From assembly GCF_002813455.1 (NCBI RefSeq), contig NZ_PHHE01000001.1, positions 5,266,001 to 5,330,000 on the forward strand: a stretch of 64,000 nucleotides of DNA, given 5' to 3'. Shown piece after piece: positions 37,196-47,739 of the stretch. How positions within the stretch are numbered: position 1 is the first letter of the stretch; every line of letters starts with the position of its first letter. The translations under genes and the position numbers were made by a program. This DNA is from Pseudomonas baetica. Lineage in GTDB: Bacteria > Pseudomonadota > Gammaproteobacteria > Pseudomonadales > Pseudomonadaceae. Under the pieces are notes generated by a model. That model had not been told where the DNA came from, did not search any database, and saw only the letters and a list, made by a program, of their open reading frames with translations.

Positions 37196-37890
37196 TCTTC
37201 GACTACAACGTCATTTGGGAGGCCATGCCGCTGTACCTCGGCGGCCTGCTGACCACCCTCAAATTGCTCGCGCTGTCGCTGTTTTTCGGTCTGTTGGCGG
37301 CACTGCCGCTGGGCCTGATGCGCGTCTCGAAGAACCCGATCGTCAACGGCGCCGCGTGGCTGTACACCTACGTGATTCGCGGCACGCCGATGCTGGTTCA
37401 GCTGTTCCTGATCTACTACGGTCTGGCCCAGTTCGAAGCCGTGCGGGAAAGCTTCCTCTGGCCATGGTTGTCCAGCGCCACGTTCTGTGCGTGCCTGGCC
37501 TTCGCGGTCAACACCAGCGCCTACACCGCGGAAATCATCGCCGGCAGCCTCAAGGCCACGCCGAACGGTGAGATCGAAGCGGCCAAGGCCATGGGCATGT
37601 CGCGCTTCAAACTGTACAAGCGCATCCTGCTGCCATCGGCCCTGCGCCGGGCGCTGCCGCAGTACAGCAACGAAGTGATCATGATGCTGCAGACCACCAG
37701 TCTGGCGTCCATCGTCACCCTGATCGACATCACCGGCGCGGCGCGTACCGTCAACGCGCAGTTTTATCTGCCGTTCGAGGCTTACATCACCGCCGGCGTG
37801 TTCTACCTGTGTCTGACTTTCATTCTGGTGCGCCTGTTCAAGCTGGCCGAGCGACGCTGGTTGAGCTATCTGGCCCCAAGGAAGCATTGA
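37192..37890 (+). CDS. aotM: Arginine/ornithine ABC transporter permease
   Basis: 232-residue HisM-like permease: YTYVIRGTPMLVQLFLIYYG, the EAA loop EAAKAMGMSRFKLYKRILLP, and five hydrophobic segments. It forms the membrane channel with AotQ and is energised by AotP. It overlaps aotQ by four bases and is followed by aotO after one base. Confidence 0.95.
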   Translation: MIFDYNVIWEAMPLYLGGLLTTLKLLALSLFFGLLAALPLGLMRVSKNPIVNGAAWLYTYVIRGTPMLVQLFLIYYGLAQFEAVRESFLWPWLSSATFCACLAFAVNTSAYTAEIIAGSLKATPNGEIEAAKAMGMSRFKLYKRILLPSALRRALPQYSNEVIMMLQTTSLASIVTLIDITGAARTVNAQFYLPFEAYITAGVFYLCLTFILVRLFKLAERRWLSYLAPRKH

Positions 37891-37891
37891 T

Positions 37892-39004
37892 ATGGAACGC
37901 ATCGATCATGTATTGCCGTGGAACCATTTAGGCAGCGAGCGCCAGGTTTCGGTGTTCCGCTTCGGCAGCGGCGAGCGCAAGGCCTACATTCAGGCCAGCC
38001 TGCACGCTGACGAATTGCCGGGCATGCGCACCGCCTGGGAGCTGAAAAAACGCCTCGCCAAACTTGAAGCCGACGGCTTGCTCAAGGGGGTGATCGAGTT
38101 GGTGCCTGTGGCCAACCCGATCGGCCTCGGGCAGTTGCTGCAAGGCGCGCATCAGGGGCGGTTCGAGGCCGGTAGCGGCAAGAATTTCAATCGTGATTTT
38201 GTCGAGCTCAGCGCGCCGCTGGCCGCCGGGCTGGAAGGGCGTCTGGGCGATGATCCGCACGCCAACATCCGCTTGATTCGTCAGGCGATGAGCGATCATC
38301 TGGCGGCATTGCCGCCGGCCAGCAGCCAGTTGCAAGGCTTGCAACGCATCTTGCTCAGCCATGCCTGCACGGCGGATGTGGTGCTTGATCTGCATTGCGA
38401 CTGTGAAGCGGTCATGCACATGTATGCCTTGCCTCAGCAATGGCCGCAGTGGCGCTCGCTGGCGCAATATTTGGACATGAAGGTGGCTTTGCTGGCGGAA
38501 GATTCCGGTGGCAGTTCCTTTGATGAAGCCTGCTCGCTGCCGTGGCTGCGCCTGGCACGGCAGTTTCCTCAAGCACAGATTCCTTTGGCCTGCAGCGCGA
38601 CGACTCTGGAGCTGGGTGGCCAGTCCGACACCGGACGTGAGCAGGCGATCAACTGTGCCGAAGGCATTCTGGCGTTTCTCGCCGAACAGGGTTTGATCGG
38701 TGGTGAATGGCCTGCCGCGCAGCACGAGGCTTGCGAAGGCATGCCACTGGAGGGCACGGAAATGCTCTTCCCGCCTCACGCGGGTGTCGTGACGTTCCTG
38801 CGCAAGCCGGGGGAATGGATTAACGAGGGTGAGGCGCTGTTTGAAGTCATTGATCCTTTGACGGATAAGGTGAGCATTGTCTGTGCCGCCACGTCCGGGG
38901 TGTTGTTTGCCGTTGAACGACTACGTTATGCCCAAGCAGGCTTCTGGCTGGCCAAAGTGGCGGGGCGCGACGCGCTGCGTCACGGCCACTTGCTGAATGA
39001 CTGA
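37892..39004 (+). CDS. aotO: Succinylglutamate desuccinylase/aspartoacylase-family protein of the aot operon
   Basis: 370 residues. Zinc-carboxypeptidase-like features: QASLHADELPGMRTAWELKK (His and Glu ligands), GSGKNFNRDFVEL (the NxNR substrate loop) and LDLHCDCEAVMHMY (third His). Relatives deacylate N-acyl amino acids. In Pseudomonas the gene lies inside the arginine transport operon but is reported as not needed for transport itself, so it may free arginine or ornithine from acyl derivatives; that is inference. The C-terminal part (GVVTFLRKPGEWINEGEALF) is a lipoyl-like beta barrel seen in this family. Confidence 0.87.
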   Translation: MERIDHVLPWNHLGSERQVSVFRFGSGERKAYIQASLHADELPGMRTAWELKKRLAKLEADGLLKGVIELVPVANPIGLGQLLQGAHQGRFEAGSGKNFNRDFVELSAPLAAGLEGRLGDDPHANIRLIRQAMSDHLAALPPASSQLQGLQRILLSHACTADVVLDLHCDCEAVMHMYALPQQWPQWRSLAQYLDMKVALLAEDSGGSSFDEACSLPWLRLARQFPQAQIPLACSATTLELGGQSDTGREQAINCAEGILAFLAEQGLIGGEWPAAQHEACEGMPLEGTEMLFPPHAGVVTFLRKPGEWINEGEALFEVIDPLTDKVSIVCAATSGVLFAVERLRYAQAGFWLAKVAGRDALRHGHLLND

Positions 39005-39031
39005 TCCACTGTTTTTGTGAGAACCGACCGC

Positions 39032-39796
39032 ATGTACAAACTTGAAGTCCAAGACCTGCATAAACGCTATGGCAGTCACGAAGTGCTCAAGGGTGTTTCC
39101 CTGAAAGCGGCAGCCGGCGATGTGATCAGCATCATCGGCTCCAGTGGCTCCGGCAAAAGTACTTTCCTGCGCTGCATCAACCTGCTCGAGCAGCCGCACG
39201 CGGGCAAGATCCTGCTCAATAACGAAGAGCTGAAACTGGTGGCGAACAAGGACGGCGCGCTGAAAGCCGCTGATCCGAAACAGCTGCAACGCATGCGCTC
39301 GCGCCTGTCGATGGTGTTCCAGCATTTCAACCTGTGGTCGCACATGACCGCGCTGGAAAACATCATGGAAGCGCCGGTCCATGTACTGGGTGTATCCAAG
39401 GCCGAAGCCCGCGAAAAAGCCGAGCATTACCTGAACAAGGTCGGCGTGGCCCATCGTAAGGATGCGTTCCCGGGGCATATGTCCGGTGGCGAGCAGCAGC
39501 GTGTGGCGATTGCCCGTGCGCTGGCGATGGAACCGGAAGTGATGCTGTTTGACGAGCCGACCTCGGCGCTTGACCCGGAGCTGGTCGGCGACGTGCTGAA
39601 GGTGATGCAGGCGCTGGCTCAGGAAGGTCGCACCATGGTCGTCGTGACCCATGAAATGGGCTTTGCCCGTGAAGTGTCGAACCAGTTGGTGTTCCTGCAC
39701 AAAGGTGTTGTTGAGGAAAGCGGCAACCCGCGCGAAGTGCTGGTTAATCCGCAATCGGAACGCCTGCAACAGTTCCTGTCGGGTAGCCTCAAGTAA
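39032..39796 (+). CDS. aotP: Arginine/ornithine ABC transporter ATP-binding protein
   Basis: 254 residues from the ATG at 39032. Walker [12 protein letters not shown]-loop [11 protein letters not shown], signature [15 protein letters not shown], Walker [15 protein letters not shown] and H-loop [11 protein letters not shown] are all intact. It powers AotQM import of arginine and ornithine. The open frame begins five codons earlier, but [14 protein letters not shown] is the usual start of the family. Confidence 0.96.
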   Translation: MYKLEVQDLHKRYGSHEVLKGVSLKAAAGDVISIIGSSGSGKSTFLRCINLLEQPHAGKILLNNEELKLVANKDGALKAADPKQLQRMRSRLSMVFQHFNLWSHMTALENIMEAPVHVLGVSKAEAREKAEHYLNKVGVAHRKDAFPGHMSGGEQQRVAIARALAMEPEVMLFDEPTSALDPELVGDVLKVMQALAQEGRTMVVVTHEMGFAREVSNQLVFLHKGVVEESGNPREVLVNPQSERLQQFLSGSLK

Positions 39797-39860
39797 ACAG
39801 CGCTGCCGTTACGCACCAAATTAGGTCATGCTTCGCGACCTGAAGACTTGCTCGACCCCC

Positions 39861-39950
39861 TGTGGGAGCGGGCTTGCTCGCGAAAGTGGTGTATCAGTCG
39901 ACATCATTGGTGTCTGATCTATCGCATTCGCGAGCAAGCCCGCTCCCACA
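39861..39950. repeat. REP inverted pair between aotP and argR
   Basis: TGTGGGAGCGGGCTTGCTCG at 39861 and CGCGAGCAAGCCCGCTCCCA at 39930, inverted, with a 45-base spacer. It sits between the transporter genes and argR and may influence mRNA stability in the operon. Confidence 0.85.
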
Positions 39951-40030
39951 ATGGATCTGCGACAGTTTCGATTTCGGGCTAGCATTGGCCCTTGCCTTCA
40001 TCACCGTTGTTCGTTTCGGATCGCCCGCCC

Positions 40031-41011
40031 ATGACTGCCCATCGAATTGGTTTCCTGATTTGGCCCAGCACTAAAGCTCTGACTTTGGCTCTGGCGGAGG
40101 AGGCCTTGCGCGTTGCGCAGCGGGTGCACCCGGACGTGGTTTACGAACTGTCGTTCTTGCAGGCCGAGCCGCCCGTCGAAGGTGCCTGGCAGTTGCCCGG
40201 CGAGCCGTGGGCCGGCAAGCTGGAAAACTTCCAGAAACTGTTCCTGCTCGCCGACGAGCCGCCCACCGCGTTGGCCTCGCCACTGAGCAGCGCGCTCAAG
40301 CAACTGGTGCGTGCCGGTTGCGTGATCGGTGGCTTGTCTGCCGGTGTCTACCCGTTGGCGCAACTGGGTTTGCTTGACGGTTATCGCGCTGCCGTGCACT
40401 GGCGTTGGCAGGATGATTTCGCCGAGCGTTTCCCGAAGGTCATCGCCACCAGCCATCTGTTTGATTGGGATCGCGATCGCCTGACCGCGTGTGGCGGCAT
40501 GTCGGTACTCGACTTGTTGCTGGCGGTGCTGGCCCGTGACCATGGTGCGGAACTGGCCGGAGCGGTCTCGGAAGAGTTGGTGGTCGAGCGCATCCGCGAG
40601 GGCGGTGAGCGTCAGCGTATTCCGTTGCAGAACCGTCTCGGCTCCAGTCACCCCAAGCTCACCCAGGCGGTGTTGCTGATGGAAGCCAACATCGAAGAGC
40701 CGCTGACCACCGACGAAATCGCCCAGCATGTGTGCGTGTCCCGTCGGCAGTTGGAGCGGATCTTCAAGCAATACCTCAACCGCGTGCCAAGCCAGTATTA
40801 CCTGGAACTGCGCCTGAACAAGGCCCGGCAGATGTTGATGCAAACGAGCAAGTCGATCATCCAGATCGGCCTGTCGTGCGGCTTCTCCTCGGGGCCGCAT
40901 TTCTCCAGCGCCTACCGCAACTTCTTCGGTGCCACGCCACGGGAAGATCGCAACCAGCGGCGCAGTAGCAGCCCGTTTGAATTGTCGTCGGTACCCACCG
41001 AGCGCGGTTGA
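40031..41011 (+). CDS. argR: Arginine-responsive AraC-family regulator ArgR
   Basis: 326 residues from the ATG at 40031. The N-terminal DJ-1/PfpI-like amidotransferase-fold domain (RIGFLIWPSTKALTLALAEE, RAGCVIGGLSAGVYPLAQLG, LTACGGMSVLDLLLAVLARD) precedes two AraC helix-turn-helix motifs (EIAQHVCVSRRQLERIFKQY and QIGLSCGFSSGPHFSSAYRN). This is the Pseudomonas ArgR type, unrelated to E. coli ArgR. It activates arginine uptake and catabolism and represses biosynthesis. Its binding motif occurs upstream of aotJ and aruC in this window. Confidence 0.94.
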   Translation: MTAHRIGFLIWPSTKALTLALAEEALRVAQRVHPDVVYELSFLQAEPPVEGAWQLPGEPWAGKLENFQKLFLLADEPPTALASPLSSALKQLVRAGCVIGGLSAGVYPLAQLGLLDGYRAAVHWRWQDDFAERFPKVIATSHLFDWDRDRLTACGGMSVLDLLLAVLARDHGAELAGAVSEELVVERIREGGERQRIPLQNRLGSSHPKLTQAVLLMEANIEEPLTTDEIAQHVCVSRRQLERIFKQYLNRVPSQYYLELRLNKARQMLMQTSKSIIQIGLSCGFSSGPHFSSAYRNFFGATPREDRNQRRSSSPFELSSVPTERG

Positions 41012-41058
41012 AGGGTCAATGGTCATGAGCAAGCGACCTCGCCCATGAGCGTTTGTGC

Positions 41059-44000
41059 CTAGCGCCTTACCAGGCGCTCCTGGCCTCCAATACCCAGATC
41101 ATTGCCCGTACGCCGGTAATAGGCGTTGATGCGTTCCACGCTTTGCGCGTTGAACGGATTGTTGCCAAAGTTCATCAGGTGCTTGGCATCGACCTCCATG
41201 AGTTCGACGGGCATTTCGCTGATTGCGTTACTGCTCAGGTCAATCAGTGTCCAGTTGCCCATGGCCAATAAGCCGGTCGGGACCTCGGTGATGCCGGTTG
41301 AACTCAGATCCAGCAGCGCCAGATTGCTCATGGCGCTTACCTGGGGCGTGCGGCCCAACGGGTTGTCACGAAGACTGAGCATCTCCAGTTGTTCCATGCC
41401 GGCCAGGGCGTCCGCGCTGGCTTCGGTCAACGTGATTGCGCATTCAGGCAGGTTCAGCGCACTCAGTTGTGGCATGGCGAAAACCGCCTGCGGTATGTCG
41501 TCCAGTCGGTAACCGCGAATCGTCAGCTCTTGCAGTTTGGTAAAGCGCTCGAGAAAGCCACCGACGCGGGTGACGAAGTTTTCCGGGCTGGTCAGGTACA
41601 GCGTGGGCACGTGGCTGAAGTCCGCTGTCAGCACCGGCAGATCACCCATGATTGCGGTATGTGAAGCGAAGCCGTATTCACCTTCAGGCGCATCGGTTTT
41701 CGGTATTTGCCGCCAGCAGTCTTCCAGCGTGCTCTGGAATTCGTTACGCCGCATCTGCTCGGCGCTGATCTCGGCTGCACTGAGCGGGGCGCCACTGACG
41801 GGGTGAGTCAGCGGCGTGTTTTGCGACCACTCGCGCAGGTCAACCAGCAACTGTTCAAGCTCGGCCTTGCGCCGTAGCAGTTCCGCCCGACCGTCAATCA
41901 GGGTGCCGGGCAATTGATAGACAAAATCGCTCGCCTCTTCCTTGTCCAGATTGGGATACAGCTCTTGGGTCTGAACGATATCCGCCTGATCGACCAGCAC
42001 TTCGAAACACTGCCCGGTTCGTTGGTAGTGCGTTTTGATCTGCTCGCGAGCGGCGTTGCTCAGGTGTGGATTGTTGGCAAAGCTGATGCCGTCGCTGCGC
42101 TCGGAAGACAATTCGAAGAGCCAGTCCGGCAGCTCGCTGATGTTGTTGTCGTCAAACACGCCAATGCTCAACTGCGGGTGATTTTGCAGGCCCTCGGGGA
42201 CGTGGCTGATACCGGTGTTGCTGAGTTCCAGAAGGTACAGCTTCGGCATGCTTGCGATGTCGGGTGGCAAGTTTAGTTGTGGGTTTTTCGACAAGTCCAG
42301 AAACCTCAGCGCGCGCAGCGATGAGAGGATTGTTTGGCTGGCCGGGGTGAGCACCAGCTCGCATTCGCTCAAGATCAGGTCATTGAGTGCCGGCATTTGC
42401 GAGAGTGCCTCTGGCACGCCGGGCAGCTTGAAATCGATCAGGGCCAGGCGCCGCAGTTCGCTGAACTGCTGCAAAAACGCATTGACGCCGGTTGTCCCGG
42501 AGTGGCCGTCCAGAGTCACCGCACTGATATGGCTGAAGTCCCCGGACAGGACGGGCAGGTCGCCCAGTATCGGCTGGGAGAAATTGATGATGTGGCCGGA
42601 TGCAGGGCCTTCTTCTTCATCATGAAAGGCGGTTTCCCTGCGCCACGCGCGCATGATCTGTGTTCTTAGCGCTCGGCGATTGCTGATTTGCGCGGAGGTT
42701 TGCCAGGCATCGAGTGCTTCTCCGGTGATCGGGTGCAGGGCCGGCGGATTGTTGGCCCAGATTTGCAGCTCATGTTGCAGTTGAAGGTATTCGTCAGTCA
42801 GTCGTGACAGCACGGCGCGCGGATTCGATCCGAGGTGGCGCAGCATGGTCGCAATTTCCCTGTCGCTCAGGGCTGGATACAGCAGGCGGATTCGCTCCTT
42901 CAGCGAGAGCACTTCGGGCGTCACCCGGGGGTAGCCCGCCCGGCCCAACAAGCGCAGGGCATCGACCTGCGGTTCGACAGGCTGGATGTTCAGGGCGATG
43001 CGAAGCGCATCTCGCGCCAGTGGTTTTTCCTGCACCAGCCGTTTGAGTTTCTCTGCTTCGCCGATGTTCAGCTTCAGTGCATCACGCTGTGCGTCGGGCA
43101 GTGCTCGCAGCACGCTGTCGTACAGATCCGATGTCCCGTGCAGCGGCTGACCCTGACTGTCGAAAGGTTGGTATCGAGCGCCGTCCTGTCGCACCAGCAC
43201 TTTGTGAATGGGCGCATTGGCGTGACCGATGCTGTCCAGTTCCGGGCCGTCGAATGATCCTTGGCGCACATCAATGCGAACCTCGTGGGACCAGCCGGGC
43301 AGCGTTTCCAGGCTGTGCAGCGCCAGCACGTCGGTTTGCGCCGGTTCCACCGACGCCAGAGCCAGCCCTTCATAAGCACGGGTCACCAACACCTCCTGCC
43401 TGACGAGTCGGGTGAGTTTCTCCAGCCGTTCGGGCAATTGGCCCTGGGCGATCTGCAGCACTTCGCGTCCGCTGGCGTTGTGCAGCATTTCCTGCGCCAC
43501 GCTGAGGGGTAATGGCGGATCGCTTTGCACAAGTGTCTGCACCTGAGCGTCGGCGCTTTGTTCGAGCAGCCGGTAGCGCGATTCAAACAGTGCGCTGCGT
43601 TGCGCTCGCGCGATCTGCGCCAGGGTGTCGCGCAGGTTGCGCGTACGCCAATCAAGAGACTTGAACGGCTTGCCGAACTCCTCGTTTAACAATTGGCCGA
43701 TTTGGTTTTCGGTGAGCTGTTGCAGCAACGTTTTGAGTACGTCGCCGTCCGCCAACTGGTTTTGACGAAGCTCGATGAGTCGACTGTATTCACTCGCTGA
43801 GGATTGCCAGAGCACCTGTCCCTGGCTGTCCAGCAGGCGTAGCGCCTGGTCTTTCGGCCAGCGCTCGGCTTCGCTGAGGAGTTGCAATTGTGTGGCCGGA
43901 TCAGCGCTCAGGTATTGCTCAGGTACGTCACTGGCGATCTGGTCGATGAAGCGTTGCAGATCCTGATCAATCCTGAAGCGTTTGAGGGTGTCGGCCAGCA

Positions 44001-46026
44001 GTGGCGGCGGTGCTTCTTGATTGACATGCATTTTGCGCAAGGCATCTTCGGAGCAGCCGCTGACTTGAAGAATCTGTTCGCGCTGTGCGGGCGCAATGGC
44101 GTCGACAACAGGCCCGATACGTTGCAGCAGCGTGTCCTTTTCCCAGCTCAGCGGTTGTTCGAGTTCGGTGTGCCAGGCGCCGTGACCATTGTCGCGCAAC
44201 ACCGGTTTGTAAGCGTCGGGGCGGGAGGGATGTTCGATTCGATAGCTGTGGCTGTGCGGATCCTGGCTGACCTCGAAGTGATCGCCGTCCAGGCGCAGCA
44301 CCTGTTTGCCCTGATGTTCGTGCAGACCCAGTGCGTTGGGGGTGGAATTCTCGGGCAGCGAAATTTTCTGTTTGTAAGGCGTGAGGTCGGGCTTCCAGTA
44401 GGTTTTCTTGCCCTTGGCGCCGCGAACGGATTTGAAGCGGTCGATGAACTGCACGATTTCGCGTGGCAGTACCCGGCGATACTCACTGGCAATCACCGCG
44501 CCACCGGCGACAAACAGGCCCAATTGCAGCAGTGCTTCGGTCATCGCCATCAAGTGCTCAAAGGCTTCGCTGGTTTGCCCCTCTGCCCAGTCAACGATGC
44601 CTTCAAACGTTTCGTCGAGTATTTGGAACGCCATGTACGCCATCATCAATTCGCCAAGAAATGGCACAAACGGCATGGCGACAAATGACGCAATGTTGAG
44701 CAGGGTCTGGGCGATATCGACCACGGAGTCCCAGAACGCCCAGCGCGCTTTTTGATCGACCCTCGCCGTCGGCACGGCAATGACGCGCGCATCATTGAGA
44801 ATCTTGTCCAGATTGCTGTGGTAAAGCTGCTGCCAGAGATCACCGCTGATCACCGACGCCTCGAGATGCAGGTCGGGGTTGTCGATGGGCTCGCTTCGCC
44901 ACGCGGGCAGTCCGCTGCCGGGTGCGGGTGAATGAAGCGTCAACTGGCTCAGGCAGCGGTTCAGTTCACTGAAGAAGTGACCGCGTTGTTCATGCGCGAC
45001 GAACCTGCTGAAAAAGTGCTGGTAGTCGGGCGAGCGCAGTTGTCGGGTGAGTTCAGTGGCAAATTCGCTGGATGAGGCATATTCCTTGAGCGGATGTTCG
45101 GGGTCGTCCGGGATGTACACCACCACGGGCGTGGTTTCGCGGCTTCGTTGCAAATCTGCGGCAAACACCCGAATGGCGCTCAGTGGCGTGGCCAGTAGCG
45201 TCAACTGGTGACACAGGACCGGCAAGCGATTGAAGCGCAAACCTTGCAGCCCATCGAGCAAACCTTCGATCGTCCGCGCAAAGCCTTCCTGGATGTCGTT
45301 GTTCATCCGTGCGTATTGCAGCGCTGCCTTGAATGCCGCTTGTTGGCTGGCATCGACTTTTCGCCGTAGCGCAGCGGCCACCTTCGGGTCGTTCAGACCC
45401 AGTTGCTCGTTGAGGTGCTGTTGATACAGGCGACCGATGTCCAGCTCCCGGCACAGCCGGGTGAATGCCGGGATCCCCAGGGTTTTATCGAGCGAGGGCA
45501 GCGTTTCGAATCGGCCAGCCTGATCCGGCTCGGTGATGAACGCCGAAGCGGGTTCGTACGCCCCCTCAAGTGTTTCGTGCTCTTCGAAGTTGTGCAGGGC
45601 GGCGTCAAGCAGCGACACCGTCCAGGTGCGCGCAGCGCCCAATGACAGCGAGGTATAGAGGCGCAAACAGGTTTTGCGCACGTCCAGGTCGGTGATGCCG
45701 AACTGCGCGCGCAGTGCTTCGAGCAGCAACGGCTCGGCGAACGTAGCGGCGTCCTGCAGCTTTGCCAGTTGCCGGTCGACCTGGTTCTGCGCGATCCAGT
45801 GGCGGGCATTGAGCTTCTTCAGTGTGTCGTGGTGCCTGGCCGGCTGGGCCTTGAGCTTGCTGTCGAGCCTTGGGGCGGTGCGGCGTAACGCCTGGCGCCT
45901 GGCCGCGGCTGCGCGGGTCAGCCAGTCGGGCATGCAGTCTTGCAGGGGCGCGTAATGCTCGTCGTGGTGTGCGGGCTGCCAGCTCTGCTCGGCATCAATT
46001 GGCAGATCTTGTGGGTCGGGTCGCAA
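41059..46026 (-). CDS. Giant dermonecrotic-toxin-like / leucine-rich-repeat protein
   Basis: About 1655 residues if translation starts at the TTG at 46026 (AAGGA eight bases upstream); the frame is open to an ATG at 46176 (1705 residues, numbering used below). Residues ~100-1100 resemble the DUF6543/dermonecrotic-type N-terminal region of large Pseudomonas effectors, with a hydrophobic hairpin at ~490-570 (FVAMPFVPFLGELMMAYMAF and LLQLGLFVAGGAVIA). Two LRR modules follow at ~1133-1393 and ~1438-1695 (LRFLDLSKNPQLNLPPDIAS, LYLLELSNTGISHVPEGL; LEMLSLRDNPL, LALLDLSSTGITEVPTGL) that repeat each other, including their lead-in helices. The frame ends 20 residues after the last LRR, so the NEL ubiquitin-ligase domain that closes many relatives is absent. 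It lacks a signal peptide; secretion route and activity are unknown. It is inserted between argR and aruC on the opposite strand. Confidence 0.8.
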   Translation of the reverse strand: MRPDPQDLPIDAEQSWQPAHHDEHYAPLQDCMPDWLTRAAAARRQALRRTAPRLDSKLKAQPARHHDTLKKLNARHWIAQNQVDRQLAKLQDAATFAEPLLLEALRAQFGITDLDVRKTCLRLYTSLSLGAARTWTVSLLDAALHNFEEHETLEGAYEPASAFITEPDQAGRFETLPSLDKTLGIPAFTRLCRELDIGRLYQQHLNEQLGLNDPKVAAALRRKVDASQQAAFKAALQYARMNNDIQEGFARTIEGLLDGLQGLRFNRLPVLCHQLTLLATPLSAIRVFAADLQRSRETTPVVVYIPDDPEHPLKEYASSSEFATELTRQLRSPDYQHFFSRFVAHEQRGHFFSELNRCLSQLTLHSPAPGSGLPAWRSEPIDNPDLHLEASVISGDLWQQLYHSNLDKILNDARVIAVPTARVDQKARWAFWDSVVDIAQTLLNIASFVAMPFVPFLGELMMAYMAFQILDETFEGIVDWAEGQTSEAFEHLMAMTEALLQLGLFVAGGAVIASEYRRVLPREIVQFIDRFKSVRGAKGKKTYWKPDLTPYKQKISLPENSTPNALGLHEHQGKQVLRLDGDHFEVSQDPHSHSYRIEHPSRPDAYKPVLRDNGHGAWHTELEQPLSWEKDTLLQRIGPVVDAIAPAQREQILQVSGCSEDALRKMHVNQEAPPPLLADTLKRFRIDQDLQRFIDQIASDVPEQYLSADPATQLQLLSEAERWPKDQALRLLDSQGQVLWQSSASEYSRLIELRQNQLADGDVLKTLLQQLTENQIGQLLNEEFGKPFKSLDWRTRNLRDTLAQIARAQRSALFESRYRLLEQSADAQVQTLVQSDPPLPLSVAQEMLHNASGREVLQIAQGQLPERLEKLTRLVRQEVLVTRAYEGLALASVEPAQTDVLALHSLETLPGWSHEVRIDVRQGSFDGPELDSIGHANAPIHKVLVRQDGARYQPFDSQGQPLHGTSDLYDSVLRALPDAQRDALKLNIGEAEKLKRLVQEKPLARDALRIALNIQPVEPQVDALRLLGRAGYPRVTPEVLSLKERIRLLYPALSDREIATMLRHLGSNPRAVLSRLTDEYLQLQHELQIWANNPPALHPITGEALDAWQTSAQISNRRALRTQIMRAWRRETAFHDEEEGPASGHIINFSQPILGDLPVLSGDFSHISAVTLDGHSGTTGVNAFLQQFSELRRLALIDFKLPGVPEALSQMPALNDLILSECELVLTPASQTILSSLRALRFLDLSKNPQLNLPPDIASMPKLYLLELSNTGISHVPEGLQNHPQLSIGVFDDNNISELPDWLFELSSERSDGISFANNPHLSNAAREQIKTHYQRTGQCFEVLVDQADIVQTQELYPNLDKEEASDFVYQLPGTLIDGRAELLRRKAELEQLLVDLREWSQNTPLTHPVSGAPLSAAEISAEQMRRNEFQSTLEDCWRQIPKTDAPEGEYGFASHTAIMGDLPVLTADFSHVPTLYLTSPENFVTRVGGFLERFTKLQELTIRGYRLDDIPQAVFAMPQLSALNLPECAITLTEASADALAGMEQLEMLSLRDNPLGRTPQVSAMSNLALLDLSSTGITEVPTGLLAMGNWTLIDLSSNAISEMPVELMEVDAKHLMNFGNNPFNAQSVERINAYYRRTGNDLGIGGQERLVRR

Positions 46027-46168
46027 TGGAGAAGTCCTTGAACGGAGGGTTTTGATGTTCAAGGGAAACAAACGCTGCGCAGGGTCGTGCGGTACATATT
46101 TATAGGGCCCTTGCGAGGCTGTCTGTAAACTGGCACGCCGGTTTAAACTGCGCCTTTGCGACCCTATA

Positions 46169-47534
<1,366 letters not shown>

Positions 47535-47542
47535 TAGACCCT

Positions 47543-47580
47543 TCGACGCCTGAGCTTCTCGGGCGTCGATCAAAATTTTT
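47543..47580 (+). terminator. Hairpin with T-run after aruC
   Basis: CGACGCC (47544-47550) pairs with GGCGTCG (47562-47568), followed by ATCAAAATTTTTG. It probably reduces but need not abolish transcription into aruF. Confidence 0.65.
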
Positions 47581-47599
47581 GATACCGGGCGAACTCCAT

Positions 47600-47691
47600 T
47601 GTGGGAGCGAGCCTGCTCGCGAAGAGGGCGTGTCAGTCAACATTTTTGCTGACAGATAGACCGCTTTCGCGAGCAGGCTCGCTCCCACAGT
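47600..47691. repeat. REP inverted pair between aruC and aruF
   Basis: GTGGGAGCGAGCCTGCTCGC at 47601 and GCGAGCAGGCTCGCTCCCAC at 47670, inverted, within the aru gene series. Confidence 0.85.
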
Positions 47692-47739
47692 ATCCGGTGT
47701 TTTTTTCAGTAAATTTTTATAAGAGAAAGGAGTGACACC

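Noticed and set aside
41059..46026. NEL-type E3 ubiquitin ligase
   Set aside because: The frame ends right after the LRR region, with no C-terminal catalytic domain or its Cys motif.
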